Below, piece after piece: positions 1 through 9,210 of a DNA stretch of 64,000 nt. The DNA comes from Effrenium voratum (taxonomy: Eukaryota; Sar; Dinophyceae; Suessiales; Symbiodiniaceae). The DNA is taken from NCBI GenBank assembly GCA_963377175.1, contig CAUJNA010001585.1, positions 1 through 64,000 on the forward strand, given 5' to 3'. Made by a program: the position numbers and the translations under genes. Below the pieces are notes generated by a model. The model was not told where the DNA came from, searched no databases, and saw nothing but the letters and a program-made list of their open reading frames with translations. Positions within the stretch are counted from its first letter, which is position 1. Every line of letters starts with the position of its first letter.

Positions 1-21
1 CGAGGCATACGGAATCGGGGC

Positions 22-640
22 CTGCCTGGAATCGGGGCGTAAGACTGAGAGAGCTTGTAACACGGCAGCCCGCAGTTGTCCAAGTTCCTGGTCCAAGTTC
101 CCGGGCGAACTTGGACAAGTGGCTCTGCAAGAGGAAAACACGTGATAAAACTTGTCCAAGTTCCTTGTCCAAGTTCTTGTCCAAGTTCGGGTTTCCGGCC
201 TGGGCCAAGTTGTGGAATCGGGGCCTGCCTGGAATCGGGGCGTAATACTGAGAGAGCTTGTAACACGGCAGCCCGCAGTTGTCCAAGTTCCTTGTCCAAG
301 CTCCCCGGGCGAACTTGGACAAGTGGCTCTGCAAGAGGAAAACACGTGATAAAACTTGTCCAAGTTCCTTGTCCAAGTTCTTGTCCAAGTTCGGGTTCCG
401 GGGTGAGGCGCACGGAATCGGATCCTGCCTGGAGTCGGGGCGTAACACTGAGAGAGCTTGTAACACGGCAGCCCGCAGTTGTCCAAGTTCCTTGTCCAAG
501 TTCCCCGGGCGAACTTGGACAAGTGGCTCTGCAAGAGGAAAACACGTGATAAAATTTGTCCAAGTTCCTTGTCCAAGTTCTTGTCCAAGTTCGGGTTCCC
601 GCCCGGGGTGAGGCGCACGGAATCGCGTCCTGCCTGGAAT
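22..640. repeat. Satellite array, ~200 bp unit, about three copies
   Basis: Three near-identical tandem units of roughly 200 bp. Each holds several direct and inverted copies of the word TTGTCCAAGTTCC and a conserved CACGTGATAAAA tract. Because the word occurs in both orientations inside one unit, each unit can fold into hairpins. Open frames here are long only because the satellite lacks stops; they are low-complexity translations of the repeat and I do not call genes. The same family recurs at 1130-1275, 1628-1800 and 52268-52735. Confidence 0.9.
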
Positions 641-1006
641 CGGGGCGCTCCTGCTCGGACACTTATACTATTCTTTTTAATAACAAGACAACCAGAAGAA
701 GAAAATATTAGGGTTGCCAGATCGGCAATTTCTGCAAAAAACCACACGAATCGAGGTGATTTGGTTCCGAAGCGATTTGAAGGACAGCCACCTGATTCTG
801 GAACCGTGGCAGCACCTTTGCTCCTTGCTTTGAATCCATCCGCCTGAACCGCGGCATACAGGTATCACAGCGTTCACTTCAATTTGCACTAGTGTACCAT
901 CAATTGGGGAGAAGGCACCTTTGCTCCTTGCTTCGGCTGATGCGGCATGAGCCAGACCATCCAGGTTTTGCAGCGTTCACTTCAAATTGCACTAGTGCAC
1001 TTCAAA
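641..1006. other. Non-coding stretch with short direct duplication
   Basis: No gene seen. An AT-rich piece near 660-715 is the reverse complement of one at about 52470-52530 (the ends of the satellite family). Two copies of a phrase around GCGTTCACTTCAA followed by GCACTAGTG lie at about 868-893 and 974-999, and GCACCTTTGCTCCTTGCTT occurs twice, so a ~100 bp segment has been duplicated. Confidence 0.5.
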
Positions 1007-1086
1007 AGAACCAGGGAGGACTCGAACCCCGTACCGTTCACCTCCGGAAGCTGCGCCTTTGCCAACTAGACTATGGCGTCTTGCTC
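1007..1086 (-). tRNA. tRNA-Arg(CCG)-like gene
   Basis: On the minus strand a cloverleaf can be drawn. The acceptor GAGCAAG pairs with CTGGTTC with one A-G mismatch, the D arm contains an A-box-like TAGTCTAGTTGG, and the T arm contains a canonical B-box GGTTCGAGTCC. The anticodon loop reads TTCCGGA, giving CCG (Arg). The anticodon stem has two mismatches, so this may be a decayed or tRNA-derived copy. No genomically encoded CCA is seen. Confidence 0.45.
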
Positions 1087-1129
1087 CCTGGGTGTGGCTG
1101 GTGCGTGTCTTCGCGCCATCAGGTGGTGC

Positions 1130-1275
1130 TAACAAGGCAGCCTGGACAAGAACTTGGACAAGGAACTTGGACAAATTTATCACGTGTTTTCCTCTTGCAA
1201 AGCCACTTGTCCAAGTTCCCCCGCCGAACTTGGACAAGGAACTTGGACAACTGCTGGCTGCCTTGTTATTGTCTG
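1130..1275. repeat. Inverted copy of the TTGTCCAAGTTCC satellite
   Basis: Reverse-oriented copy of the satellite unit found at 22-640, including the AAACACGTGATAAA tract in reverse complement. Together with the copy at 1628-1800 it brackets the small reversed ATPase fragment and the 32-bp palindromic repeats. Confidence 0.75.
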
Positions 1276-1328
1276 CGTAGGCCCAGGCGGGAGGGGCCGG
1301 GAATCGGGGCGCTCCTCTTTTTTGCTCT

Positions 1329-1404
1329 GTGTACTTCTTGACGGGAATCCAGCCGTCATCGATGTCGATGGACGAGGCACAGGAAACAGCTTGATCTTCC
1401 CCAT
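1329..1404 (-). pseudogene. Packaging ATPase N-terminal fragment, outer Polinton
   Basis: The minus strand begins with MGKIKLFP, the same start as the ATPase genes at 4165 and 41006, then jumps by deletion to the ...DDGW/PVKKY region. About 25 codons survive, without the P-loop. It lies in the opposite orientation to the C-terminal piece of the same gene at 1801, so the locus has been both deleted and inverted. Confidence 0.6.
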
Positions 1405-1477
1405 CCCTTTGTTTCACTTGCCGGGAAGCCGGGCTTTTTTACAGCAAGGCGCTCGCAGAGCTTTCCGGGAGACACCG

Positions 1478-1565
1478 CAATCCTGCGTTGGCCACAGGGT
1501 TGAGTGGAGCAATCCTGCGTTGGCCACAGGATTGAGTGGAGCAATCCTGCGTTGGCCACAGGATC
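1478..1565. repeat. 32-bp palindromic repeats near the ATPase gene start
   Basis: Three units of the CAATCCTG...GGATTGAGTGGAG repeat. Each holds complementary arms AGGATTG and CAATCCT around the loop CTCCACT. The same unit stands upstream of the ATPase start at 3968-4110 and 41342-41472. Position relative to the same gene is kept in all three Polinton copies, suggesting an element-specific cis site; function unknown. Confidence 0.7.
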
Positions 1566-1627
1566 GGCTCCGATGCCGGGCAGGTGCAGGGAGGCTTCGA
1601 TGCCAGGCTGGCTCCAGGTATATAATA

Positions 1628-1800
1628 ACAAGGCAGCCTGCAGTTGTCCAAGTTCCTTGTCCAAGTTCGGCGGGGGAACTTGGACAAGTGGCTCTGCAAG
1701 TGGAAAACACGTGATAAAATTTGTCCAAGTTCCTTGTCCAAGTTCTTGTCCAAGTTCAGGTTCCTCCCCTGGAGGAGAATCCCTAATATTTTCTTCTTCT
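1628..1800. repeat. TTGTCCAAGTTCC satellite unit, interrupting ATPase
   Basis: One satellite unit in direct orientation ending in the AT-rich tail CTAATATTTTCTTCTTCTGG. Directly after it the reading resumes inside the ATPase C-terminal region, so the satellite abuts or interrupted that gene. Confidence 0.7.
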
Positions 1801-1966
1801 GGTTGTCTACGATCTAAAGCCGAAGAACGAAATGTTCCACATACGCTTCGAAGAGCGCTTCGAAAAAGACGCCGATAGGAGCGACGCTCAGCTTCCTGGG
1901 CCGAAGCTGTTCGCCAGCTCCACGCTGATCAACGCAAAGTGTGATAACATCTTCTGCTGCACCTCC
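1801..1966 (+). pseudogene. Packaging ATPase C-terminal fragment, outer Polinton
   Basis: Parallels the end of the intact ATPase at 40188-41006 (the KPRNEMF...EERFALEKDADG region). It lacks Walker A, Walker B and everything upstream. It is followed, as in the other copies, by the minor capsid gene on the same strand. Confidence 0.65.
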
Positions 1967-2019
1967 GTTGCAGCCGTCCACCCCCGTCGTCCGCCGGACG
2001 CGGCTTCCTGAAGAAAAGG

Positions 2020-2317
2020 ATAACCACGATCCATGTGGACAGCCGCAAGAGAGTCGGCTTGGACAGCGACTTTAAGGTAGACCTGGGAGAGTCCCTGCAC
2101 TTGCAGAGCGCCCGGCTTGCCGTCCACAAGATCCGCCTGGCCGACAGCTTTTTGGGGCCGCTACCTCTACTGGGTTGACGCCGCGCTGGGCACGCTGAAC
2201 TGGGCGTTGTTGCCCAAGGGCGCGTACACTGGTGCCCGGTTGGCCGCCTGGATCAGCTCCAACTTTGCCGCCACCTCTAGCAAGACCACGAACAGTCTGC
2301 GCGTAGCCTACAACGGC
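2020..2317 (+). pseudogene. Penton-like minor capsid protein, N-terminal part, outer Polinton
   Basis: Homologous to the first ~100 codons of the gene at 4976. The start codon is ATA here where the other copies have ATG, and the opening DSRKRVG.DSDF is recognisable. The gene breaks off at 2317, where an inverted segment begins; its C-terminal half is found reversed at 2737-3021. Confidence 0.7.
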
Positions 2318-2319
2318 AA

Positions 2320-2710
2320 CCTTCTCGGTAGCGCTTCAGCAGCAGCGGCTGCAACAACTGGGGGACGTTCTGCAAACCACCGGAGCATCCGTTGCGGGCT
2401 CTATGTACGCTTGCGCCTGTGGTCAGCCGGTCATAAGCGGACTGCCTCTCCAGCATGCGCAGGCTGCTCTTGTGAGCCAAGGCGCCTCCGGTTCAGCCGG
2501 CGCCGGTGCCTCAGCCGGTGCCTTAGCTGGTACCTCAACCGGTGCTGGTGCCTCCGCCGGCGCCGTCTCAACGGGGGCGGCTTTGGCTTGCGCTCTCAGT
2601 AGGCACGTCCTGCTTCGGTTTGTGCTCCCAGGGGGCAGCGTGTGGTGCCTCTGGTGCCTCTGGCGCCTCTTGCGCCTCTTGCGCCTCCGGCGCGTCGTGT
2701 TCGGCTCCAT
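2320..2710 (-). pseudogene. AT-hook/Pro-Ala-rich protein, N-terminal part (inverted)
   Basis: Minus-strand start MEPNTTRRRRK followed by Pro/Ala/Glu-rich sequence and the LERQSAYDRL block shared with the genes at 5740 and 39360. It should lie downstream of the minor capsid gene on the plus strand; it has been flipped as part of the 2318-3040 inversion. The Pro-rich tract is frame-disrupted. Confidence 0.55.
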
Positions 2711-2736
2711 CCTTGTTCGCCTCCGGCGCGTCGTGG

Positions 2737-3021
2737 TCAAGGTATAACACGAACGACAAAGACGACCCGCGAAGCCGGACAACGTTGCCGTCCAGGGCGC
2801 ATGTGCCTCAGGGTAACCGGGCTCCTGAGGGCCATGGGTCGGGAGCCCGTCTCCACATGGTACCCACTCCACTCTTCAGCGTAATATAGGATGTTGTCGC
2901 CCAGGTTGCCCAGCACTCTGCTGGCGTTGGCCAGCTGGTAGACCTTGTTGTGCGCCATCATCCGGACGAACTTAAAGACCTGCTGCCCGCCGGAGACGAA
3001 GCTCGGGCCCATGTGGTCCAC
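2737..3021 (-). pseudogene. Penton-like minor capsid protein, C-terminal part (inverted)
   Basis: Encodes on the minus strand the block VFKFVRMMAHN...QLANASRVLGNLGDN, ending near LRHMR and SFVLYLDH, homologous to the gene at 4976-5695. Frame changes occur near 2880 and 2800. It is the other half of the gene whose N-terminal half is at 2020-2317. Confidence 0.65.
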
Positions 3022-3040
3022 TGAAGGGCTTGGTGTCAGA

Positions 3041-3103
3041 ATGAGCGGTTGCGCGGGCCTTCAACAACTGGCTAGGCAAGCGCAGCAGGCGCAGGAGGGG
3101 CAG
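3041..3103 (+). pseudogene. AT-hook protein gene, middle piece, cut by the inner Polinton
   Basis: Plus-strand coding piece (AFNNWLG...) of the gene seen whole at 38797-39360. It stops at 3103, exactly where the inner element begins, and resumes at 26711. The interrupted gene is the target of the nested insertion. Confidence 0.8.
3099..3103. repeat. Left target site duplication GGCAG
   Basis: GGCAG immediately before the left terminus AGTAGTAAGG, repeated at 26711-26715 after the right terminus. Removing the element and one copy rebuilds the uninterrupted coding phrase seen at 6559-6580 (GAGGGGCAGCGGCACCTGGA). Polinton integrases usually leave 6 bp; extending to six gives one mismatch. Confidence 0.85.
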
Positions 3104-3878
3104 AGTAGTAAGGAACATCTGCTTATAGTATCCTATTAATTTGGGCTTTTTGGGCCAAAAAGCTGCCCAAATGGCCATTTTGCGGCCCAAAAATCCTTCG
3201 TCACCACTGATGTCACCACTGCTTTTCGGCTCCGTTTCGGTCGAAAAAGTGCTCAAATCGACCAACTTTCCGAAACCCGAAAAGTTCGTTTTTTCGTGTC
3301 AGACGTCCAAAGTGGTGCCTGAGCCTCCAAGTTCGCTCGTTTTCCGCCGAAAACCGGCTCCAGACGTTCGCCGTCGTTTTCTGCCCTGAAAAGCCTGCGA
3401 ATTCCAGCCCGCTGAACTCGTCACCGCTTGTCACCGCTTTGTCACCACTCGCTTTTTGGGTGCAAAAGTGCGTAAAATCGGGCCCAGTTCCCGAGCTCCT
3501 TCTCCGCATGGTTTTTCGCGGCCCGACAGCCCGCCGAGGTCCAGGCTCGGAGTCCGACAGCCCGCCGAGGTGGTCCGTCAGCCCGCCGAGCTTGTCACCA
3601 CTGATGTCACCACTGATGTCACCGCTCCATCCGGCTCCGGTTTTTGGTGCAAAAAGCGCTCAAAACGGTCGAGTCCGAAGAGTCCGTTTTCGTGTCGGAC
3701 TGCAAGTGGGATGCCCGAGCCTCCAACTTCGGAGGTTTTCGGTCGAAAGCGGGCTCCAGACGTCAGTTTTCCGCTTTCGGCCCGGAAAAGCGGCGAATTC
3801 CAGCCCGCCGAGCATGTCACCGCTTGTCACCGCTTGTCACCGCTTCGTCACCGCTCTCTTTGGGGCCGAAAAGTGCGC
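3104..3878. repeat. Left terminal inverted repeat of inner Polinton
   Basis: Matches the reverse complement of 25943-26710 nearly base for base, with scattered substitutions and a few small indels (for example CCCAAATGG versus CCCAGATGG). It contains short GTCACCACT/GTCACCGCT direct repeats and a palindromic TTTGGGC...GCCCAAA block near the tip. It begins with AG, as Polinton termini do. Open frames inside are not considered genes. Confidence 0.93.
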
Positions 3879-3927
3879 AAAAGGCTTGAAAAGCGAAACC
3901 AGCTCCGCGGCTTCGGTCCGACTTCGC

Positions 3928-4110
3928 TCTGGTGCGGGCCTGGTGCGGGCCTGGTGCGGGCCTGGTGCGGGCCTGGTGCACAGGATTGCTCCACTCAATC
4001 CTGCGTTGGCAACAGGATTGCTCCACTCAATCCTGCGTTGACAACAGGATTGCTCCACTCAATCCTGTGTTGACAACAGGATTGCTCCACTCAATCCTGC
4101 GTTGGCAACT
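3928..4110. repeat. 11-bp and 32-bp repeat array upstream of the ATPase
   Basis: Four to five copies of GGTGCGGGCCT, then four copies of a ~32 bp unit with arms AGGATTG and CAATCCT separated by CTCCACT. The array ends about 55 bp before the ATPase start. The 32-bp unit is shared with 1478-1565 and 41342-41472. Confidence 0.85.
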
Positions 4111-4164
4111 GGATTCGCCGCCCGGCTTCCCTGCGTCGAATTTGGGAAGTAAGGCAAAGGACGA

Positions 4165-4896
4165 ATGGGGAAGATCAAGCTGTTTCCTACGACAGAGTAT
4201 ACCAGTAAGCAGCCCTCGGACCCCGTGGTGCCGCTGATCATGATTCTGGAGCAATACCGCGGTGTCTTTGAGAAAATCTACATATTTAGCCCTTCCATCA
4301 ATATTGACGACAGCTGGGTCCCCGTCAAGAAGTACATCGAGGAGGACCTGGGGGTTAATACCGAGCGGGAACAGGCCTACTACGACGAGTGGGACGAGGC
4401 AGCGCTGCGGGGCATCATCCAGAGGCAGCGCAAGATCACCGAGACATCCAAGAATTTGGAGATCAAGAAGCTGTATCAGGTGCTGATTATCCTGGACGAC
4501 TACGCAGATAGCCCACAGCTCCACAAGCCTCACGGCGCGCTGGATACGCTCTTTATCAGAGGCAGGCACATGCAGATCAGCACCTGGGTGAGCTCCCAGA
4601 AGCTGAGGCCGTGCGGGTGAGCATGCAATTTCTCTGCTGCTGGAGGCTGCGCAACCAGCACAAGCTGGACGCCGTCATCGAAGAGCTGAGCGCCCTGCTG
4701 CCGAAGGACAAGCTGCACAGGATCTACGAGCAGGCGACTCGGGAACCCTACAGCTTCCTCTTCGCCAAAGAATCAAATGTTCCACATGCGCTTCGAAGAG
4801 CGTTTCGCACTGGAAAGAGAAGCCGATGGGAGCGGCGCTCAGCTTCCTGGGCCAGAAGCTGTTCGCCAGCTCCACGCTGATCAACGCGAGGTGTGA
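4165..4896 (+). pseudogene. A32-like (FtsK/HerA) genome-packaging ATPase, P-loop deleted
   Basis: In Polintons and related viruses this ATPase pumps the genome into the capsid. It starts MGKIKLFPTTEY. Compared with the intact copy at 40188-41006 it lacks about 20 codons containing Walker A (GPSKSGKT): the text goes from VVPL straight to MILEQ. Walker B (YQVLIILDDYAD) and the LFIRGRHMQISTW block are present. A second small deletion near 4608 shifts the frame, after which the MQFLCCWRLRN block continues to the TGA at 4894-4896. Without a P-loop this copy cannot be an active ATPase. The minor capsid gene follows 79 bp downstream on the same strand. Confidence 0.8.
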
Positions 4897-4975
4897 GAAC
4901 ATCTCCTGCTGCACCTCCGTTGCAGCAGTCCAGCCACCCATCGTTCGCCGAACTGGTGGCTTCCTAAAGAAAAGG

Positions 4976-5695
4976 ATGACCACAATCTACGTGGACAGCC
5001 GCAGGAGGGTTGCCGGCTCGGACAGCGACTTCGAGGTCGACCTGGGAGAGTCCCTGCACCTGCAGAGCGACGCCAGGCTGGCCGTCTACAAGATCAGAAT
5101 CGCGGACAGTTTCCTCTCGACAGACCGGGGCCGCTACCTCTACTGGGTCGACGCTGCGCTTGGGACTCTGAACTGGGCGTTGTTGCCCACTGGCGCACGG
5201 CTGGCAGCCTGGATCAGCTCCAATTTCGCTACTGCCGCGTAGCGAGACCACGAACAGCCTGAGCGTAGCCTACGACGGCAACCGGCTCATCCTGAACGAT
5301 TTGGAGCTGCAGCAGCAGTTCTCTGACGCTGTGGACTACCCCACCTTGCCAGCTGCCTCTCCGAGCAAGCCCTTCAGCATCGACCACATGCTCGGCCCGA
5401 GCTTCGTCTCCGGCGGGCAGCAGGTCTTCGAGTTCGTGCGCATGATGGCATACAACGAGGTCTGCCTGCGCTGCCCCCAGCTGGCCAACGCCAGCCGCGT
5501 GCTGGGCAATCTGGGGGACGACATCCTGTCCAAGATAACGCTGAAGAGCGGCGTGGGCACCATAGTGGAGACCGGCTCCGACGACGGGCACTTCATGGCC
5601 GTTAGGGGCCCCATCACCCTGAGACACCTGCGCTTCCGGCTGACAGACCTGGAAGGCCAACCTTGTCCTTCGTGCTGTTTTTGGATCACGTCTAA
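4976..5695 (+). pseudogene. Penton-like minor capsid protein (single jelly-roll type)
   Basis: Position beside the ATPase and the opening MTTIYVDSRRRVAGSDSDFE match the minor capsid (penton) protein of Polintons, expected to form the capsid vertices. The frame changes at about 5238 (after WISSNFAT), continues as SETTNSLSVAYDG to FRLTDLEG near 5660, then changes again with loss of about nine codons and ends LFLDHV at the TAA 5693-5695. Expected length is ~245 residues, as in the copy at 39370-40109, which has one frameshift. Family assignment rests on gene order and motif resemblance. Confidence 0.75.
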
Positions 5696-5739
5696 TTCCC
5701 CGAAGGTCTTTAAAAAAAATATATTCTATTAAAAAACCG
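5696..5739 (+). promoter_or_regulatory. A/T-rich island before the AT-hook gene
   Basis: Between the minor capsid stop and the next ATG is the AT-rich run CTTTAAAAAAAATATATTC. Similar islands precede other starts in this element (14041-14066 and 14709-14760) and stand out against ~65% GC coding DNA. A promoter role is inference. Confidence 0.4.
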
Positions 5740-6389
5740 ATGAAGCAAGCGCAACCGGCGCCAAGGCCTAGAGGCAGACCTCCGGGTAGTAAAAACAAGC
5801 CGAAGCCGCCCGAGCTGCCCCTGCCGAAGAGCAAAAAAATGATCGACGACCTGGCGAGGAGAGAAAAAATGATCGACGACCTGCCCACGGAGCCGACCTA
5901 TGAGGCGGACTCCCCCTTCCGTCCCAAGAGGGTGAGATTTCCCACAAAGCCCAAGACGGTTCCCAAGGCTGCACCCAAGGCAGCACCCATGCCCAAGGCA
6001 GCGCCCAAGGCAGCAGGCAAGGCAGCACCCATGCCCAAGGCAGCCGTGCCCAAGACAGCGCCCAAGGCAGCGCCCAAGGCAGCGCCCAACCCAAGGCAGC
6101 CAAGGCAGCGCCCAAGGCAGCCGCCATGCCAGCTCCCAAGCCCAAGGCAGCACCCAAGCCCAAGGCAGCTCCCAAGACAGAGGCACAGTTAGAGCCCGAG
6201 GTACAGCCCGAGGCCAAGGTACAGCCCGAGCCCGAGGTACAGCCCGAGCCCGAGGTACACAGAGAGGTACGGCCCGAGGTGCGGCCCGAGCCCGAAGAAG
6301 CGCCTCGGCCGAGCGAGCGCTCCATGCGCATGCTGGAGAGGCAGTCGGCTTACGACCGGCTGACGGCGGGCGCTAGCGTACTAGTGTAA
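5740..6389 (+). pseudogene. AT-hook Lys/Pro/Ala-rich DNA-binding protein
   Basis: The N-terminus carries a clear AT-hook (PRGRPPGSKNKPK, residues ~9-21), a minor-groove DNA-binding motif. A long KAAPKAAPMPKAA repeat tract follows, then a Glu/Pro/Val repeat tract (QPEPEVQPEPEV), ending near MRMLERQSAYDRL. A frameshift lies in the repeat tract near 6090. A role as a basic core or genome-condensing protein, like adenovirus core proteins, is plausible from charge and position but unproven. In the copy at 38797-39360 this reading continues into the region that is separate here (6397-6687). Confidence 0.6.
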
Positions 6390-6396
6390 AAGCGAG

Positions 6397-6687
6397 ATGA
6401 TGTCCATTGAACCACGCAGCGAGCCGCAGATGCTCCGGTGGTTCCGCAAGACTTATCCGAGCTCCGACCTGCAGCCGCTGCTGCTGAAGCGCCAGCGAGA
6501 GCTGGAGGAGGCGCGGGCCTTCAACAACTGGCTGGGGGAACGCAGGCTGGCCCAAGAGGGGCAGCGGCACCTGGACGTTGTGAGCCGGCTGACAGAGGCA
6601 GTGCACCGCCAGGTACCCCAGCTGCGCTACGCGCGCGCCGAGCGCAGGGGCGTCGAACGCGCAGCGGGCGAAGTTGCCGCGCAGTAA
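6397..6687 (+). CDS. C-terminal module of the AT-hook gene (LERQ-RHLDxVSR protein)
   Basis: The 96-residue ORF contains the conserved helical block LLLKRQRELEEARAFNNWLG...RHLDVVSRLTEAVHRQVPQLRYARAERRGVERA. At 38797-39360 and in the outer element this block is fused downstream of LERQSAYDRL, so here the gene appears split by a stop and an insertion of about 30 bp near 6390. This is the exact gene and region into which the inner element itself inserted in the outer copy. Rich in Arg/Glu and probably alpha-helical; function unknown. Confidence 0.55.
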   Translation: MMSIEPRSEPQMLRWFRKTYPSSDLQPLLLKRQRELEEARAFNNWLGERRLAQEGQRHLDVVSRLTEAVHRQVPQLRYARAERRGVERAAGEVAAQ

Positions 6688-6698
6688 CCCTTAAAGAG

Positions 6699-7626
6699 AT
6701 GAAGCCGCTTCGGGCCCACGGCTTCAGCCAGCGCCCGCGCTTCGAGCAGGTGGTGGGCTACCTGGAGCGGAATGAGCCGCTGCCCCTGGAGCAGCCGGAC
6801 CGCAAGGCCACCACGTTCATCACGAGCCATTTCTACTTGGACGACTTCGTGCAGTCCAGCGAGGACCCCAACCCGCAGCCTCTGCAGCACACGCCCCTGA
6901 GGGCAATTCCTGAAGAAGGCTTCCGCACTCCCGCAGAGGCCACGGACGAGGACTTGGCCCGGATGCGCCAAGGCGAGGACGACCTTGCAGGAGACCCGGA
7001 GGCCGACGCGCTGACGAACAACGGTCAGGGGCCGCCCTCCATCACGGGCCGTCTGCGCAGCGCTGCAGACGGCGCGCAGGCTGCAGCGGACCTCGTGGGC
7101 GCAGGAGCAGCAGGACTCGCGGCGGTGCAGGCCTTCCGCTCCCAGCTCCCCCAGGACGCTGCTGAGTACGTGCGCATGAATGTATTGCCCCGCCCAGGGC
7201 CGCAGCCGCCACCACAGATCATAGGCCGACCCGACGACGTAGAGCGCCTCCTGGACAAGGCGGGGCAGCGCGCGCAGGAGGTGGAGCGTGGCGCAGCACA
7301 GGCCATAGAGGAGACGGCAGCTGTGGCCGCAGAGGAGGGAGAGGTTGCCGTTGCCGCCGAGGGCGTGGGCGGAGCCTTTGGGTACCTGGGGGGCCTGGCA
7401 GAAGGGGCCGCTGCTTTGGCGCCCACAGCGGGAGAGGTTGCTGGAGCGCTGGCTGCCACGGCAGGAGTTGGAGGCGGCGACGGCTGGGTTGGCTGTGGGG
7501 CTTGCAGGCGGCGCAGCCTACGGCCTGGCCCGCGGCACAGGCTGGGTGCTGGAGAACACGCTCTTCCGGCCTCAGCAGGGCAGCGAGGACGCTGCTGTGC
7601 AGGACGTCCGGTCCGCCAACACATGA
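6699..7626 (+). pseudogene. Gly/Ala-rich minor capsid candidate (pVI-like position)
   Basis: Starts MKPLRAHGFSQRPRFEQV. It contains HFYLDDFVQS, a long Ala/Glu-rich helical middle and a glycine-rich hydrophobic C-terminal segment (LAVGLAGGAAYGLARGTGW) followed by ENTLFRPQQGSED. A frameshift near 7475 separates the middle from the C-terminus. It sits directly upstream of the major capsid gene, and amphipathic or hydrophobic stretches suit a membrane-active internal capsid protein like adenovirus pVI. That role is inference from position and composition. Homologues: 26835-27660 (outer). Confidence 0.5.
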
Positions 7627-7879
7627 ACACGCCACTCAGCCCCAGCACTTCACGCTGCTCCGGCAGCAGCACTTCCGGCAGCCCCGCAAGCAGCCGCGCC
7701 TCCTCGCAATCGTTCCGCGTCCAGGCGAGGCCAACCACACGCCACGCCCTTTCTCCTGGGGCCTGAACCCAGTGACTCTGCCTCAGTCCCAGCCGAACTC
7801 TCGGGCAATCTCGCAGTCCGCGCAGTCACGCCAGAGCCGCCTGCCTCCGCCGAGCTGGCCCGAGACATCGAGGCGGCCT
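7623..7879 (+). pseudogene. Small Ser/Gln/Pro-rich ORF before the capsid gene
   Basis: An ORF of about 85 codons begins at the ATG overlapping the end of the previous gene and ends ELARDIEAA at the TAG 7877-7879. Pieces lie in two frames here. The homologue is split in two in the outer element (end of 27660-27780, and 44066-44213, which ends LARDIEAA). The conserved tail and position argue that it is real; function unknown. Confidence 0.4.
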
Positions 7880-7935
7880 AGACTCTCCTTCGCCGTACGA
7901 GTGAAAATGCGTGTTGCGTTACATGTAAAGAAGCA

Positions 7936-9207
7936 TGAGGTAGTCACTGCCGGAGCACAGGATGAGTTGATGCAGAGTCTGGACTACAAGCTGAAAACCA
8001 GCAACACCAACTACGTGACTGCACGGCACGACGTGCAGTATTTCCCCAGCTCGCTGAGCTTCTTCTCCCCGCCACCTCGAGGGTCTGCCGCATTCCGCTG
8101 ACCAGCGGAACCTCGTTCATCGACCCCGAGTCGATCAAGATCGCATTCAGAGTCAGAAACACGGACGCCACCAACCCGCTGGCGCCGGCCACTCCGAACC
8201 CCGCCTGTTTCATCCAGAGGATCCAGGTCTTCGCCAACGGCCAGCGCTGCGATGACATTAACTACTACGGTCGCACCGTGGCCGTGCGTGACCTGCTGAA
8301 GGGCCGCGAGTACAACCAGAACAAGGCCGTGGAGGGCTTCGACGAGGTGAACAACTCTCGGACGCCCCGCGCAGTGCACCAGAGCGGCTACGCGGACGTG
8401 CTGCTGCGCCCCACCATGGTGGGCATCCTGCGCTGCGGCAAGATGCTGCCGCCGCAGCTGAACCTGGTGATAGAAATCGAGTTCGCAGACGCGACGACTG
8501 CGCTGTGGTCCGAGAACGCCGGGGCGCACCCGGCGGGAGCCACGCTGAGCACCGACTTCGAGATCCAGAACGTCCGAGTTCTGGCCTCCCAGGTCGTCCT
8601 GGACTCTGCGCTGGTAGAGTCCTTCAACCGCGTGCTCCTCTCAGGAAGGTCGCTTGTGTTCAGCTACCCCACGGTGCACACGCAGCAGTCCACGGTGCCT
8701 CCGGGTGCGGCGGAGCACAACGTCACCGTGGCGCGCGCCTTCACGAAACTCATGGGAGCGTTCGTGACTTTTTGGGACAACGACGCGGGCTCTAAGATCC
8801 ACCTGCTGGCCAACCCGGGGCAGGACGTGGCCCCCATCGGAGCGGCCAGGCAGGAAGACGGTCTCCTGGAGTCGCAGATGCAGCTGGGCAGCCTGCAGTA
8901 CCCGCACAACCCTATGAAGGGAGCCTCGGAGCACTTCCACTTCCTCTCGGTCCTTGCGGGGACCTACGACGACACGGTGCGCAACATCGACATCGACCGC
9001 GCGGGCTACCTGCGCCACAGCTTCATAGCGGGCTTCCCGACAGAGCGCGTGCCCAAGATGCCCCTGAGCGGCGTCAGCACCCGTTCGGGCGACTTGGCTC
9101 GGTTCACATTCAAGGCGCTCGACGGTACGATGACTGATGTGTTCATCCACCTGATAGCCTATCAGCTGGTGACGCTCTCTGGCACTGGGGTCTCCGTGCT
9201 GGACTAG
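7936..9207 (+). pseudogene. Major capsid protein, Polinton hexon (double jelly-roll type)
   Basis: About 420 codons encoding the main capsid subunit. The reading VVTAGAQDELMQSLDYKL starts at about 7937, but loss of one G turns the ATGGAGGTA of the copy at 44479 into ATGAGGTAG, destroying the start. A second indel near 8072 moves to the frame that stays open through FANGQRCDDINYYGRT, TVARAFTKLMGAF and GSLQYPHNPMKGASEH to SGTGVSVLD and the TAG at 9205-9207. Length and placement after the minor capsid genes match Polinton major capsid proteins. The degenerate homologue at 44479-45726 supports the boundaries. Confidence 0.82.
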
Positions 9208-9210
9208 CAA

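Noticed and set aside
76..847. Overlapping ORFs rich in CPSSLSKF / ELGQVALQ
   Set aside because: They are translations of the TTGTCCAAGTTCC satellite in several frames, with no domain or codon bias.
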